Below are positions 1 through 8,623 of a stretch of DNA of 64,000 nucleotides, piece after piece. Each line of letters opens with the position of its first letter. Position 1 is the stretch's first letter. This DNA comes from Robiginitomaculum sp. (GTDB lineage Bacteria > Pseudomonadota > Alphaproteobacteria > Caulobacterales > Maricaulaceae). The notes under the pieces were generated by a model. That model was not told the origin of the DNA, did no database searches, and saw nothing but the letters and a program-made list of their open reading frames with translations. The stretch spans positions 52,567 through 116,566 of the forward strand of contig JAJFFS010000005.1 in NCBI GenBank assembly GCA_021776515.1, in the 5' to 3' direction. The translations under genes were made by a program, and so were the position numbers.

Positions 1-468
1 GCGCTGTACCTGATAAAGCCCATCAAGTGACTGATTAAATGGGGCATGAAAGTCAAACTGCAAAGTTGCGGTGCCGGGACCCGTTACAGTATCAAGGGTA
101 ATCAGAGACACCCCTGGTTCAGATGATTCCTGATAGCTGGCAGGAATACTGCTACCATTTTCCAGCGTCAGTACAGCACTATCAATGGTCAAACCCTCGC
201 CGTGCATCCAAAAGCCCTTTACGGCCTTTTCCAGATTTACTTCAATGGAAACCGTTCCCGAGAAATCTTTAGTGTCAGGGTCTATCACCAGACTAAGCGT
301 ATATGATGTTGGTTCTATACCCGTAGGTAATTGACCAACAGGAGGTTTATCAAGCTGCGGCGTAACTGGTGTTTGCACGCTAACTGTTTCATGCCCACCA
401 GTTGTTGAATCCGAGCCGCAAGAAGCAAGTATTGCTCCCGCCATAATTCCAGTGATGATAAAACGCAT
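1..468 (-). CDS. M1 family metallopeptidase lipoprotein, N-terminal part only
   Basis: The frame opens at the ATG at 468, behind a good GGGAGG ribosome site, and is open to the window edge, so about 156 residues are seen. The protein begins with a short hydrophobic signal ending in a lipobox, LAS followed by Cys17, which predicts a lipid-anchored exported protein. After a low-complexity Thr/Pro linker comes a beta-rich segment (PTGIEPTSYTLSLVIDP, then DFSGTVSIEV) typical of the N-terminal saddle domain of M1 aminopeptidases of the PepN/ERAP type. The catalytic HEXXH helix would lie beyond the window, so peptidase activity cannot be confirmed. It is divergent from the cation transporter gene, with about 130 bases between them. 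Confidence 0.7.
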   Translation of the reverse strand, partial: MRFIITGIMAGAILASCGSDSTTGGHETVSVQTPVTPQLDKPPVGQLPTGIEPTSYTLSLVIDPDTKDFSGTVSIEVNLEKAVKGFWMHGEGLTIDSAVLTLENGSSIPASYQESSEPGVSLITLDTVTGPGTATLQFDFHAPFNQSLDGLYQVQR

Positions 469-599
469 GGTTTCCTCCCAGTTTGCGGTCTACAGCCCCC
501 GCTGCCTGGTGGGTATAGGGCATTGCCGGAGAGGTGCAAATTAAACTTTGGAAGCCTTTGGTGTTTGACCGCTAAATCACAGCACGATATGTGGTCGTT

Positions 600-1562
600 A
601 TGCCGCATGATGCAATCCATAACCCCGGACCAGGCCGTCACCAACCAGAGCACGCCATGCGTTCCACCCACATGGTGACCGCCGCATCTGTGGCTGTGGC
701 GGCCATACTGGTTGGCGCAAAGCTGTGGGCTTATGCGATTTCGCATTCGGTTGCTATGTTGGCCACATTTGCAGACAGTGCCCTGGATCTGGCAGCATCA
801 TTGACTACTTTCTATGCAGTGCGTTATGCGGCGGCACCAGCAGATCGTGAGCACCGTTACGGCCATGGTAAAGCCGAAAGTTTTGCCAGCCTGTTTCAAG
901 CGTTATTGGTGGCTATTTCTGCGGCGCTGGTGGCCCGAGAATCTGTTGCCAGGTTACTCAATCCACGTGAGGTCGAACATGGTACACTGGCGATGGCCGT
1001 GATGGTGTTATCTGTTGTGCTGACAATTGTGCTGGTCTGGGGGCAAAGTCGGGCTATTCGCCAAAGTGGTTCTGTAGCAGTAATGGGTGATCGGGCACAT
1101 TATATTTCAGATATTGGCGCTAATGTTTCGGTGATCGCCGGGATTGCCCTGACAGTGTACGCCGGGCTTGGCTGGGCGGATGCTTTGGTTGGCCTTGGCA
1201 TTGCGGGCTGGCTGGTATGGACAGCCTGGGGGGTAGCTCGAGGTGCGCTGGATCAAATGCTGGATCGTGAATTGCCGGATGAAGAACGTCGCCGGATTAA
1301 AAAGCTGACACTGGAAGTGCCCGGCGTATTATCCATTCATGAATTGCGGACCCGGGCTGCTGGTATTTTTGTGCATATCCAGTTCCATGTGGACATGGAC
1401 CCCCAAATCACTTTGGCAGAGGCTCACAAAATTGTTGTCGAGGTCGAAAAACGTCTTTTGAAAGCCTTTCCGGCAGCCGATATTCTCATCCATCCTGATC
1501 CTGACGGCGAAGCCGAGCCGCACGGAATTTCTCATTTTAGTGGCAATGGTGAAACCCACTAA
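600..1562 (+). CDS. cation diffusion facilitator family transporter (FieF-like)
   Basis: This is an inner-membrane proton-coupled exporter of divalent metals such as Zn, Fe or Mn. The first transmembrane helices carry the metal-site motif DSALD, and a later helix carries DRAHYISDIGANVS, matching the two Asp/His pairs of FieF-type proteins. A GHGKAESFASL segment follows helix 2, as in the family. The last 90 residues form the soluble ferredoxin-like dimerisation domain, with HELRTRAAG and HIQFHVDMDP. The start is uncertain: GTG 591, ATG 600 and ATG 657 are in frame, and none has a strong ribosome site. The family alignment would fit 657, because the first helix begins just after it. The stop codon overlaps the start of the next gene by one base, so the two are probably cotranscribed. 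Confidence 0.9.
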   Translation: MPHDAIHNPGPGRHQPEHAMRSTHMVTAASVAVAAILVGAKLWAYAISHSVAMLATFADSALDLAASLTTFYAVRYAAAPADREHRYGHGKAESFASLFQALLVAISAALVARESVARLLNPREVEHGTLAMAVMVLSVVLTIVLVWGQSRAIRQSGSVAVMGDRAHYISDIGANVSVIAGIALTVYAGLGWADALVGLGIAGWLVWTAWGVARGALDQMLDRELPDEERRRIKKLTLEVPGVLSIHELRTRAAGIFVHIQFHVDMDPQITLAEAHKIVVEVEKRLLKAFPAADILIHPDPDGEAEPHGISHFSGNGETH

Positions 1563-2239
1563 TGCGTATTTTATATCATTGGCCGCTGGATCCTTTCTCT
1601 CGCATGGCCCGTTTGGCGCTGGCGGAAAAACGCCTGACGTTCAAACTTTCGCGGGTTGAGCATACCGATGACCCGGCCAAAATTCTGACGCTTAATCCCG
1701 CAGGTACAACGCCGGTTTTGCGTGATGAAAGTGGCGCCGAACCCATTGTGGTGGTTGAGGCGCGGCCAATTCTGGAGTACCTGGACGAAGCCCGGGAGGC
1801 CGCCCCCCTTTTGCCAGCGGATATTGCTGCACGCGCCGAAGTTCGCCGTCTGGTAGAATGGTTCAGCGTAAAGTTTCATGCCGAGGTTAATGCCTATATT
1901 TTGCATGAGCGGCTGGAGAAGTCCCTCATTGGTGGTGGTTCGCCAGATGCGGGCCTTATGCGCGAAGGCCGTTCGCATTTGCGCTGGCACATGGCGCATA
2001 TCAATCACCTTATCGAGTCGCGTGACTGGTTGGCCGGGACAAATTTGACCCAGGCCGATATTGCGGCGGCGGCACAATTATCCTGCCTAGATTATCTGGG
2101 CGAGGTACCATGGGACGAATTTGCGCTGGCCAAGTCCTGGTATGGGCGCTTTAAGTCCAGGCCCTCCTTTCGCGCCCTTTTAACCGATGTCCTACCCGGT
2201 ATGCCCCCCGCAAAGCATTATGCCGACCTCGACTTTTGA
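1562..2239 (+). CDS. glutathione S-transferase family protein
   Basis: A 225-residue protein with the two-domain GST layout. The thioredoxin-like half (residues 1 to about 80) contains NPAGTTPVL with the cis-proline and VEARPILEYLDE, where the Glu-Ala pair replaces the usual Glu-Ser of the glutathione gamma-glutamyl site. The helical half contains WLAGTNLTQADIAAAAQLS, which includes the conserved N-capping box and hydrophobic staple with the buried Asp. The substrate cannot be told from sequence. Its ATG overlaps the stop of the transporter gene by one base, and its 3' end overlaps the start of queG, so the three genes look like one transcription unit. Confidence 0.87.
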   Translation: MRILYHWPLDPFSRMARLALAEKRLTFKLSRVEHTDDPAKILTLNPAGTTPVLRDESGAEPIVVVEARPILEYLDEAREAAPLLPADIAARAEVRRLVEWFSVKFHAEVNAYILHERLEKSLIGGGSPDAGLMREGRSHLRWHMAHINHLIESRDWLAGTNLTQADIAAAAQLSCLDYLGEVPWDEFALAKSWYGRFKSRPSFRALLTDVLPGMPPAKHYADLDF

Positions 2240-3347
2240 AACCTTGATAGAGGCGCTTCGTGCCAAGGCGCAGACGTGCGGTTTTGATGTCTGCCGGATT
2301 GCCAGCGCCAGCGTACCCTGGCGGGCTGGTGATGAGTTGCAAGGTTATGTGGATGAGGGTCATCACGGCTCTATGGACTGGATGCAGTCCACGTTAACCC
2401 GGCGCAGCCACCCCACAAACATGTGGGCCGAAGCCCGCAGTGCCATTGTGCTGGGCGTTAATTATGGCCCGTCCACTGACCCGCTGGCGGCGCTGGCTCA
2501 TAAATCCAGAGGCATCATATCAGTTTATGCGCAAGGCGGTGATTACCACAAGCTGGTCAAAAAACGCCTCAAAGCACTGGCAGGATGGGTGGCTATGCAG
2601 ACCGGTGAAGAGGTCAAGGTATTTGTCGATACCGCACCCTTGATGGAAAAACCTCTGGCGGCGCGTTCCGGGCTGGGCTGGCAGGGCAAACATACCAATC
2701 TTGTGTCGCGGGATTTTGGGTCATGGTTGTTTCTGGGGGTAATTTTATCGGCCTGTGATTTACCTGCTGATACGGCCAGCGAAGACCATTGCGGTTCCTG
2801 CACGTCCTGCCTTGATATTTGCCCGACCGGGGCTTTTCCCGCACCCTATAAAATTGATGCCCGGCGCTGTATTTCCTATCTGACGATCGAACATGACGGC
2901 CCCATTGCCAATGAACTGCGCCCGCTTATGGGAAACCGCATTTATGGCTGTGATGATTGTCTGGCCGTGTGCCCGTGGAATAAATACGCCGTGCGCGGGC
3001 AAGAGGCGCTATTATGGCCCCGAGCAGAAAACAGCCTACCCGAACTTGATGAGCTTAGCCGGTTATCAGATGCGCAGTTCCGCGATCATTTTGCCGGCTC
3101 GCCCATTAAACGTGCCGGGCGCAACCGCTTTGTGCGCAACGTGCTGATTGCCATTGGCAACAGCGCCAACCCGGCGCTTGCCCCTGCCGTCCGGGCGCGC
3201 CTGAAAGATGACAGCGTACAGGTGCGCGATGCTGCCGTATGGGCGCTCAGATGCTTGTCGCCCAATGAAGACTTTGAGGCGTTACGCGCCGCCTGTACCC
3301 CTGATGAGGCAGACGAAACAATATTGGCGCAATGGCAAGGGGGATAA
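2220..3347 (+). CDS. queG: epoxyqueuosine reductase QueG
   Basis: QueG performs the last step of queuosine synthesis in tRNA, reducing epoxyqueuosine at position 34 with a cobalamin cofactor and two [4Fe-4S] clusters. The sequence shows the ferredoxin-like motifs CGSCTSCLDICPTGAF and CDDCLAVCPWNKYA, and the N-terminal cobalamin-binding region including SIVLGVNYG-like and SGLGWQGKHTNLV segments. The C-terminal end has HEAT-like residues (NVLIAIGNSANPALAPAV, then DAAVWALRCL). I chose ATG 2220, which overlaps the GST gene by 20 bases. An in-frame ATG at 2187 would add eleven residues with no family similarity. Length of 375 residues agrees with the family. Confidence 0.93.
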   Translation: MPTSTFETLIEALRAKAQTCGFDVCRIASASVPWRAGDELQGYVDEGHHGSMDWMQSTLTRRSHPTNMWAEARSAIVLGVNYGPSTDPLAALAHKSRGIISVYAQGGDYHKLVKKRLKALAGWVAMQTGEEVKVFVDTAPLMEKPLAARSGLGWQGKHTNLVSRDFGSWLFLGVILSACDLPADTASEDHCGSCTSCLDICPTGAFPAPYKIDARRCISYLTIEHDGPIANELRPLMGNRIYGCDDCLAVCPWNKYAVRGQEALLWPRAENSLPELDELSRLSDAQFRDHFAGSPIKRAGRNRFVRNVLIAIGNSANPALAPAVRARLKDDSVQVRDAAVWALRCLSPNEDFEALRAACTPDEADETILAQWQGG

Positions 3348-3397
3348 AGTGACCATATCAAACAAAATCAAATGAGTTGATGAGGTATTCGTATTCA

Positions 3398-3429
3398 CTC
3401 ATCCTTATTTTGAGCTTGTCGAAAGATGG
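3398..3429 (+). repeat. degenerate copy of the CATCCT-GAGCTTGTCGAA repeat
   Basis: The stretch CTCATCCTTATTTTGAGCTT followed by GTCGAAAGATGG matches one arm of the long inverted repeat at 3898-4006, with a small insertion and one mismatch. It lies just after queG. This repeat type is widespread between genes in alphaproteobacterial genomes. Confidence 0.6.
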
Positions 3430-3607
3430 CGTAAGGGCTGATACCTTATCCGACAACCTTTATGTACAAGACTTTTCAGGTACTATTCACATTGTCAAAG
3501 AGCCGTACAAACTGGCAATAATCCACTTTGCACATCATCAGTATGCGCCCGTTTCCCACTCCGGGGATAAGTGATTCTGCCTATCCGTCATAACCCATCT
3601 TTCACAG

Positions 3608-3697
3608 GCTCCCCGGGCTTTTGGACCCGGGGTTCACACCAACATTCACGGCACTATGGACCCCGGCTCAAGGCCGGTAACCCTGATGAATGTGAGG
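3608..3697. repeat. nested palindromic intergenic repeat
   Basis: A perfect CCCCGGG/CCCGGGG stem (3611-3617 with 3626-3632) is followed by a second structure in which ACATTCA (about 3642) pairs with TGAATGT (about 3686) around an inner CCGGC/GCCGG stem. The phrase TGGACCCCGG-N-CCGG-N-CCTGAT recurs near 13610-13640, so this is a dispersed element rather than a gene-specific terminator. Confidence 0.55.
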
Positions 3698-3897
3698 GGC
3701 GTTATGGGGCAACAAGCCTCATCTGAGGGACAATTATGTGCATTTTGCTTGCCATAAGCCTGATTTATGGGGCGCATGAAGGACAATTAAGGGGCAGCAC
3801 ATGCCCTTCGGCTGCAGAACGGGGATAAGATGCGATTTATCTGCCTAAACCGTCACCCCGGCGCAGGTGAGGTATAATTTTTTGTGGTGATGGTTTC

Positions 3898-4006
3898 CCA
3901 TCCTTCGACAAGCTCAGGATGAGGAAGAAAGGAAGAAAGGAAGAAAGGAAGAAAGGAAGGAAATAAAACATAACATGCACCTCATCCTGAGCTTGTCGAA
4001 GGATGG
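3898..4006. repeat. inverted repeat flanking a GGAAGAAA tandem array
   Basis: Two perfect 27-base arms (3898-3924 and 3980-4006) are inverted copies of each other: CCATCCTTCGACAAGCTCAG and the rest of the arm on the left, the exact reverse complement on the right. Between them lies a purine-rich tandem array of an 8-base unit GAAGAAAG, about four and a half copies (3922-3960), then a short A/T-rich piece. The arms are a common alphaproteobacterial intergenic palindrome. The tandem array in the loop may change in length by slippage. Confidence 0.85.
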
Positions 4007-4176
4007 AGGAACGCTGCCCTGATCTTTTGAGGTTCAGTCCGAAGAAGGTTTTTGCACCTCGAGCCTATTCCGGCCTTCGTTTTCACAAGGGTAAACTGGC
4101 CGGAGCTAGCGGCATATTATTTTCTCTATTTTTAGGCAGGGTTAGAGAGGGAAATAGTCTTACATACCCAGAACAA

Positions 4177-4827
4177 TTATTGCTGTCGCAGGGCTTCGCG
4201 GATTTGCCCGCGTACCAGCAGAGCCTCAACGCTGGTTGGGTCGTGCATCAACGCGGCCTCAATATCGTTTTTGGCATTTTGAAGATCATTCTCAAACAGC
4301 AGAACTGCCGCCCGCAAACGCAAAGACAGGGCATCATCCGGGCGCAGGTCCAGTGCCGTATCGAGGTCTGCGTGCGCTGCGCCAGGTTGTTCCAGCGCCA
4401 TCAGGGCGCGGGCGCGGTTAGTGTGTAAACCAGCATTGTTTTTTTCTATGTCCAGGGCGCGTGTTAAGACCCGCAAGGCCTCTTTGGGCATGTTGGCTTG
4501 CAGCCAGGCTTCGCCGGATTGCCCAAGTGCCTCGGTTCGCAAGGCATCATCACCTATATCAGGGGCATAGGCCAGTGCCTCCAGTTTTTCTGCGGCATTG
4601 GCATAATCCCGTAATCCCAGCAAGGCCATGGCAACGCAGTGGCGCGCCGGTGCCGCCCCGCCCTCATTTTGCCAGATCAGGGCATCTTCATAGGCCTTTG
4701 AGGGTGTGCTGTGAGCTTTGGCAAGGCAGGTGCGGTAGTGCAGACTTTCATCGACAGGGGCTTGCGCGCTTGTAACAACAGCCATGGGGCCAAGCCATAA
4801 AAACACGGATACAAATACACTACGCAT
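4177..4827 (-). CDS. exported tetratricopeptide repeat protein
   Basis: The protein starts at ATG 4827 behind an AGAGAG ribosome site, with a clear signal peptide (MRSVFVSVFLWLGPMAVV, cleavage after SAQA). An upstream in-frame ATG at 4938 would bury this signal, so it is rejected. The mature part is a run of TPR-type helix pairs, for example GLRDYANAAEKLEAL, NMPKEALRVLTRALDIEKNN, QPGAAHADLDTALDLRPDDA and DLQNAKNDIEAALMHDPTS. It probably sits in the periplasm as a scaffold for protein contacts. No enzymatic motif is seen and no specific role can be assigned. Confidence 0.8.
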   Translation of the reverse strand: MRSVFVSVFLWLGPMAVVTSAQAPVDESLHYRTCLAKAHSTPSKAYEDALIWQNEGGAAPARHCVAMALLGLRDYANAAEKLEALAYAPDIGDDALRTEALGQSGEAWLQANMPKEALRVLTRALDIEKNNAGLHTNRARALMALEQPGAAHADLDTALDLRPDDALSLRLRAAVLLFENDLQNAKNDIEAALMHDPTSVEALLVRGQIREALRQQ

Positions 4828-4891
4828 GATACATCTCTCTTTACCTGGCTTTTGTGGACGCCGTAAAGCCACAAGACAAATCACAATCAAG

Positions 4892-5671
4892 TCACGGGGT
4901 ATTTGCAAGTGTATTCTCGTAAAGCGTGCAAAGTTCATCCAGCGTTATGGTCAGGCGAGCCAGATCATCGGGGGTGGACAAGCGATGATCGCCGCTCTTG
5001 GACAAGCTGAACACCACGTTCTGGCTTTGCAGTCGGGCGACCAGCTCCAGTGCATGGGACCACGGCACGCTTTCATCCATCAAACCTTGCAAAATGCGCA
5101 CCGGGCCATCAAAGGCAATGGGGCCACCCATCAGAAGATGCAAGCGGCCATCTTCAATAAGGGCATTGGTGATGGGGGTGGGTTCGTCGTCATAATCCGA
5201 AGGTTCATGATAAACGCCCCGTTCAACGATCAGGCGGCGGGTGTCGTTATCAAAATTTTTCCACATCAGTTTTTCAGTAAAATCCGCCGCCGGGGCGATG
5301 AGCGCCAGCGCCTTGATTTTTTCAGGGCGTGCTAATGCCAGCAATAGCGCAATCCAGCCGCCCATGGACGAGCCAAGGGCAATGGCACCATCGGTGCACA
5401 GCTTGTCCAGCACCAAAAGTGCATCCTCGCGCCAGTGGCTTATGGTGCCATCTTCAAATTTCCCCGATGAAAGCCCGTGGCCGAAATAATCAAAGCGCAC
5501 AAAGGCGCGGCCCTTGCCCTTTGCCCCGTCATCCACTGCCTGCGCCTTGGTGCCATCCATGTCCGAGCGAAACCCGCCCAGCCAGAGAATCGCCGGGCCT
5601 TTGCCCGCACGGATACGGCAGGCGATTTTTTCACCCGTTTTGGTTTTCAATATTGTAAGATCATCTGCCAT
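4892..5671 (-). CDS. alpha/beta hydrolase
   Basis: A 260-residue alpha/beta hydrolase with the nucleophile elbow GSSMGGW, an oxyanion-type loop LGGFRSDMDGTKA, the FDYFGHGLS strand-turn, a probable acid in GLMDESVPW and the catalytic His in SGDHRLS. The pattern resembles the ABHD10/palmitoyl-thioesterase-like group, but the substrate is unknown. The start is uncertain: ATG 5692 and ATG 5671 are both in frame, and neither has a good ribosome site. The gene is divergent from the following glycosyltransferase with fewer than 50 bases between them, so their promoters must overlap or lie within coding sequence. Confidence 0.88.
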   Translation of the reverse strand: MADDLTILKTKTGEKIACRIRAGKGPAILWLGGFRSDMDGTKAQAVDDGAKGKGRAFVRFDYFGHGLSSGKFEDGTISHWREDALLVLDKLCTDGAIALGSSMGGWIALLLALARPEKIKALALIAPAADFTEKLMWKNFDNDTRRLIVERGVYHEPSDYDDEPTPITNALIEDGRLHLLMGGPIAFDGPVRILQGLMDESVPWSHALELVARLQSQNVVFSLSKSGDHRLSTPDDLARLTITLDELCTLYENTLANTP

Positions 5672-5719
5672 GTGCGTACAAGAATAGTACATTAACTATG
5701 GGTCTTGGGAAGGCGGTAG

Positions 5720-6826
5720 GTGTTGTTGAAAATTGTCCAGGTCATTCCCGCATTAAATGCTGGCGGTGCAGAGCGCACAGTTGTGGATATTACCCGCGCT
5801 GTTGTTGAGGCGGGCGGTGAGGCTCTGACCCTGACGTCGGGCGGGATATTGGAGGAGGAACTGCACGCAGCAGGCGGGCAGATTGCACATTTACCTGCGG
5901 CATCCAAAAACCCGTTTACCATGTGGCGCAACGTGGATCGCATCGCCTGCCTTGCCCATGATTTTGGTGCACAGCTTATCCATGCCCGTTCCCGCGCACC
6001 GGCATGGAGCGTCCGGGCCGCGTGTTCAAAACTGGGCATACCTTTTGTGACCACCTACCATGGGACATATCGCGCACAAAACCCGTTAAAACGACGCTAT
6101 AATGCAATTATGGCAAAGGGTGATGCGGTGATCGCCAACTCGCATTTTATTGCCCGGCATATCATTGATGAGCACGGCACGGATGAGGCACGCATTACTG
6201 TGATCCCCCGTGGGTGTGATCCGGGTTTTTTTGAAGTCCCTGAAAAAACAGTTGATGCTGACCTGCCGTTGATTGTTCTGCCGGCCCGCTTCACCCGGTT
6301 AAAAGGCCATGTTCTGGCAATGGAAGCCGTGGCAATCTTGAATGCCAAAGGCGTGCGCGTGAAACTTGTTCTTGCAGGTGACACACGGGGGCGCGACGCC
6401 TATGTGCTGCAATTACAAGACCAGATTACCAATGCGGGTCTTGATGATGTTATCAGTTTTGCAGGCCATGTGTCTGATATGGCAGGGCTTTACGCCAGTG
6501 CTAATATTGTCCTGTGCGCGTCCATCCAGCCGGAAAGTTTTGGCCGGGTGAGTGTCGAGGGGCAAGCCAGCGCCCGGTTGTGTATTGCCCCGGCGCACGG
6601 GGGTTCGCGGGAAACAATTATGGATGGCAAAACCGGGTTTCATTTTGTCCCCAATGAGGCGAATGATCTGGCAAATGTGTTGCATAAGGCGTTAACATTG
6701 TCGCCAACACAGGCAGATAAAATAACCAGTAATGCCCGTGAACACGCACGTTCGCTCTTTTCGCGTGAGGCAATGTGTGCAAAAACCCTCGGGGTTTATA
6801 ACGATCTGGCGCCGGTGTTGAAATGA
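5720..6826 (+). CDS. glycosyltransferase family 4, probably lipopolysaccharide core
   Basis: A 368-residue GT-B fold enzyme. The N-terminal half has IPALNAGGAERTVVDI and VTTYHGTYR, and the C-terminal half has IVLPARFTRLKGHVLAMEA and the E-rich donor site segment PESFGRVSVEGQASARL of retaining GT4 enzymes. The first usable codons are GTG 5720 and TTG 5723/5726 behind AAGG, so it lacks an ATG start. It is followed 37 bases later by a heptosyltransferase-type gene, so the pair probably acts on the lipopolysaccharide core or a related glycolipid at the inner membrane. The sugar donor cannot be read from sequence. Confidence 0.88.
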   Translation: MLLKIVQVIPALNAGGAERTVVDITRAVVEAGGEALTLTSGGILEEELHAAGGQIAHLPAASKNPFTMWRNVDRIACLAHDFGAQLIHARSRAPAWSVRAACSKLGIPFVTTYHGTYRAQNPLKRRYNAIMAKGDAVIANSHFIARHIIDEHGTDEARITVIPRGCDPGFFEVPEKTVDADLPLIVLPARFTRLKGHVLAMEAVAILNAKGVRVKLVLAGDTRGRDAYVLQLQDQITNAGLDDVISFAGHVSDMAGLYASANIVLCASIQPESFGRVSVEGQASARLCIAPAHGGSRETIMDGKTGFHFVPNEANDLANVLHKALTLSPTQADKITSNAREHARSLFSREAMCAKTLGVYNDLAPVLK

Positions 6827-6863
6827 CCAGTTCTTTGTGTAGTGACGTAATGGGATATAACAT

Positions 6864-7829
6864 ATGAAGGCTGGTGCTCTCATTATCTGTTTTGGGCCTT
6901 TGGGCAGGCTGATTGACGCGCTGGCCGCTGTGCAACGCCTTCGTGCGCAAAACACCCATGAGCGCCTGACGCTGCTGACATTGCCCAAGTTTGCCGACCT
7001 GGCCAAATCCACATCATTGTTTGATGATGTCAGTACCGTTGATTTGTGGCAAAATACCAATGCGCTGCGCACGCTTGTTCAGGCGATTAAAAAACGCCGC
7101 TTTGAACGTATTTACGACCTTGAACGCTCAAGCCACACCCTGCAGTTACAAAAAGCATTTGGAACCTTTGGCCCGGCTTTCGCCGGTGCGGGTAAACGGT
7201 CCAAATGGAAACTGGAAACGCCGCCATCGCACCCGCTTGAAGCCGATGCGATGCTTCTAGATATGGCAGGAATAGGGGGGCGTGGCCCCGGCCCTGCGCC
7301 CGGCCCGGATGGTGGCTGGCTACTTCGTCGCCATGCCGGTGCGCCCTCTCTGGAGCCAGCATTTTTCGGGTTGGACCGTCATTTTGTGCTGCTTAATCTG
7401 TCGCGTGAAGATGATGGACCGTGCTGGCCTAGCCAACAATTCACCGCGCTGGCGCGTGGCATTGTCGAAGCCGGCGTGGGGTGTGCCCTTATAGGCACTA
7501 TTGATGACCGGATGTGCGCCCGCGAAGTTGTGCAGGTCGATGCCCGGATCAAGGATCTGTGCGCGCGTGCCGATTATTATCAACTTGCCGCATTGGGCGC
7601 CCGGTCAAAAGCTGTGGTCGGTCATGCCGATGGTGCCGCAAGGCTGGCGTGTGCGGCGGGCGCGCGTACCATTACCTTGCATGAAGGGCATGAGGATGCC
7701 GCGGCAAATGCGCCAAGAGGCACCGGTGCCGTTGCGCTGGTCAATGCTTCACTTGACGCACTTCCGGCGCGCTCGGTCCTTGATGTATTGAGCATGTTTG
7801 GCGCATTAGAGCGCACCAGGGCGAACTAG
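6864..7829 (+). CDS. glycosyltransferase family 9 (heptosyltransferase-like)
   Basis: A 321-residue GT9-type protein. The N-terminus, with ICFGPLGRLIDALAAVQRLR, corresponds to the start of ADP-heptose:LPS heptosyltransferases, where an initial strand is followed by a GxxGD/R loop. The C-terminal half keeps YYQLAALGARSKAVVGHADGAARLACAAG, in the place of the family's asserted donor loop (canonical NDSGxxHLAAA), but with HADGA rather than NDSG. That makes it a diverged member. It follows the GT4 gene on the same strand and probably shares its transcript and pathway. Confidence 0.82.
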   Translation: MKAGALIICFGPLGRLIDALAAVQRLRAQNTHERLTLLTLPKFADLAKSTSLFDDVSTVDLWQNTNALRTLVQAIKKRRFERIYDLERSSHTLQLQKAFGTFGPAFAGAGKRSKWKLETPPSHPLEADAMLLDMAGIGGRGPGPAPGPDGGWLLRRHAGAPSLEPAFFGLDRHFVLLNLSREDDGPCWPSQQFTALARGIVEAGVGCALIGTIDDRMCAREVVQVDARIKDLCARADYYQLAALGARSKAVVGHADGAARLACAAGARTITLHEGHEDAAANAPRGTGAVALVNASLDALPARSVLDVLSMFGALERTRAN

Positions 7830-8056
7830 GGTTCAAGCTTTTCCACTATGTTCAATTTTCCTCTTTAATCGATAAATACACAGCCGTAGAATGAATATAG
7901 CTCATGGTTTTGCCCTTAAGCCTCATAAAAAGTGATTTGCGTGCTTGATCCGCCGCATACCTTTCTTCATAAAGCCAGTTCTAAAGGTTGTGCCCATTGT
8001 TATCATGTGTGGACAATCAATAAAAATATGAATTCGCGGTCATAAAGGAGAACACC

Positions 8057-8596
8057 ATAGCCCGCCGTCCAGTCGTCGCCGCCCCCGCCAAAAAAAAGGG
8101 ACCACGCGTTAATAAAGATATAGAAGCCGAGCAGGTTCTCCTTATCGATCAAAATGGTGAAAAGCAGGGGCAAATGCCGTTGCATGCTGCCCTTGATGCT
8201 GCCACCGAAGCCGGGCTTGATCTGGTAGAGGTAGGGCCACACCCTGAAACACCAGTATGTAAAATCCTTGATTATGGAAAATTACGCTTTCAGGAGCAGA
8301 AGAAACGTTCTGAAGCCAAGAAGAAGCAAAAGACCGCTGACCTGAAAGAAATTAAAATGCGCCCCAATATCGACGTGCATGACTACAAGGTTAAAACGCG
8401 GGCCATGACCCGGTTTTTTGAGCAAGGTGACAAGGTCAAGGTAACGATCCGCTTTCGTGGTCGGGAAATGGCACACCAGGACCGTGGTCGTACGTTGCTG
8501 GAACGTGTGCGTGAAGATTTTACCGACACGACCAAGGTGGAGTTTGAGCCCAAGGTTGAAGGCCGCTTGATGATGATGGTGCTGGCACCGCGCTAA
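8057..8596 (+). CDS. infC: translation initiation factor IF-3, AUA start
   Basis: IF-3 binds the 30S subunit and controls start-codon choice and subunit dissociation. The N-terminal domain ([15 protein letters not shown]...), the lysine-rich linker ([20 protein letters not shown]) and the C-terminal domain ([20 protein letters not shown], then [13 protein letters not shown]) are all present. The first in-frame ATG (8174) would remove about 39 conserved residues. The reading frame runs back to an ATA at 8057, placed six bases after AAAGGAG, and gives 179 residues beginning [18 protein letters not shown], which is the usual IF-3 length. Rare start codons are a known feature of infC, because IF-3 discriminates against them and so represses its own translation. 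No rpmI or rplT follows. Confidence 0.93.
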   Translation: MARRPVVAAPAKKKGPRVNKDIEAEQVLLIDQNGEKQGQMPLHAALDAATEAGLDLVEVGPHPETPVCKILDYGKLRFQEQKKRSEAKKKQKTADLKEIKMRPNIDVHDYKVKTRAMTRFFEQGDKVKVTIRFRGREMAHQDRGRTLLERVREDFTDTTKVEFEPKVEGRLMMMVLAPR

Positions 8597-8623
8597 CGGC
8601 ACAGCTCTTGCGGTATAAGCCGC

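Larger units (their letters stand above)
3348..4176. other. 829-base intergenic region rich in dispersed hairpin repeats
   Basis: No convincing gene is present between queG and the TPR gene. The stretch holds three repeat structures described separately: a degenerate copy of a GAGCTTGTCGAA repeat at about 3398-3429, a nested CCCCGGG hairpin block at 3608-3697, and a long inverted repeat with a purine tandem array at 3898-4006. Open frames here are short and follow the repeats, with no domain signal and no good ribosome site. The two flanking genes converge here, so a transcription end for both is expected, but I see no hairpin with a clean U-run. Confidence 0.7.

Noticed and set aside
3922..3960. 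CRISPR-like appearance of the GAAGAAAG array
   Set aside because: The units are 8 bases with no spacers and no cas genes nearby. It is a simple tandem repeat.
4003..4428. Plus-strand open frame starting in the inverted repeat
   Set aside because: It overlaps the end of the TPR gene on the other strand and shows no domain or ribosome site.
5712..5719. GGCGGTAG, the core of the ops element bound by RfaH, just before a glycosyltransferase gene
   Set aside because: The bases that follow (GT) do not match the C-G-T needed in ops, the site is also the ribosome site region, RfaH is mainly a gammaproteobacterial factor, and no leader of useful length exists here.
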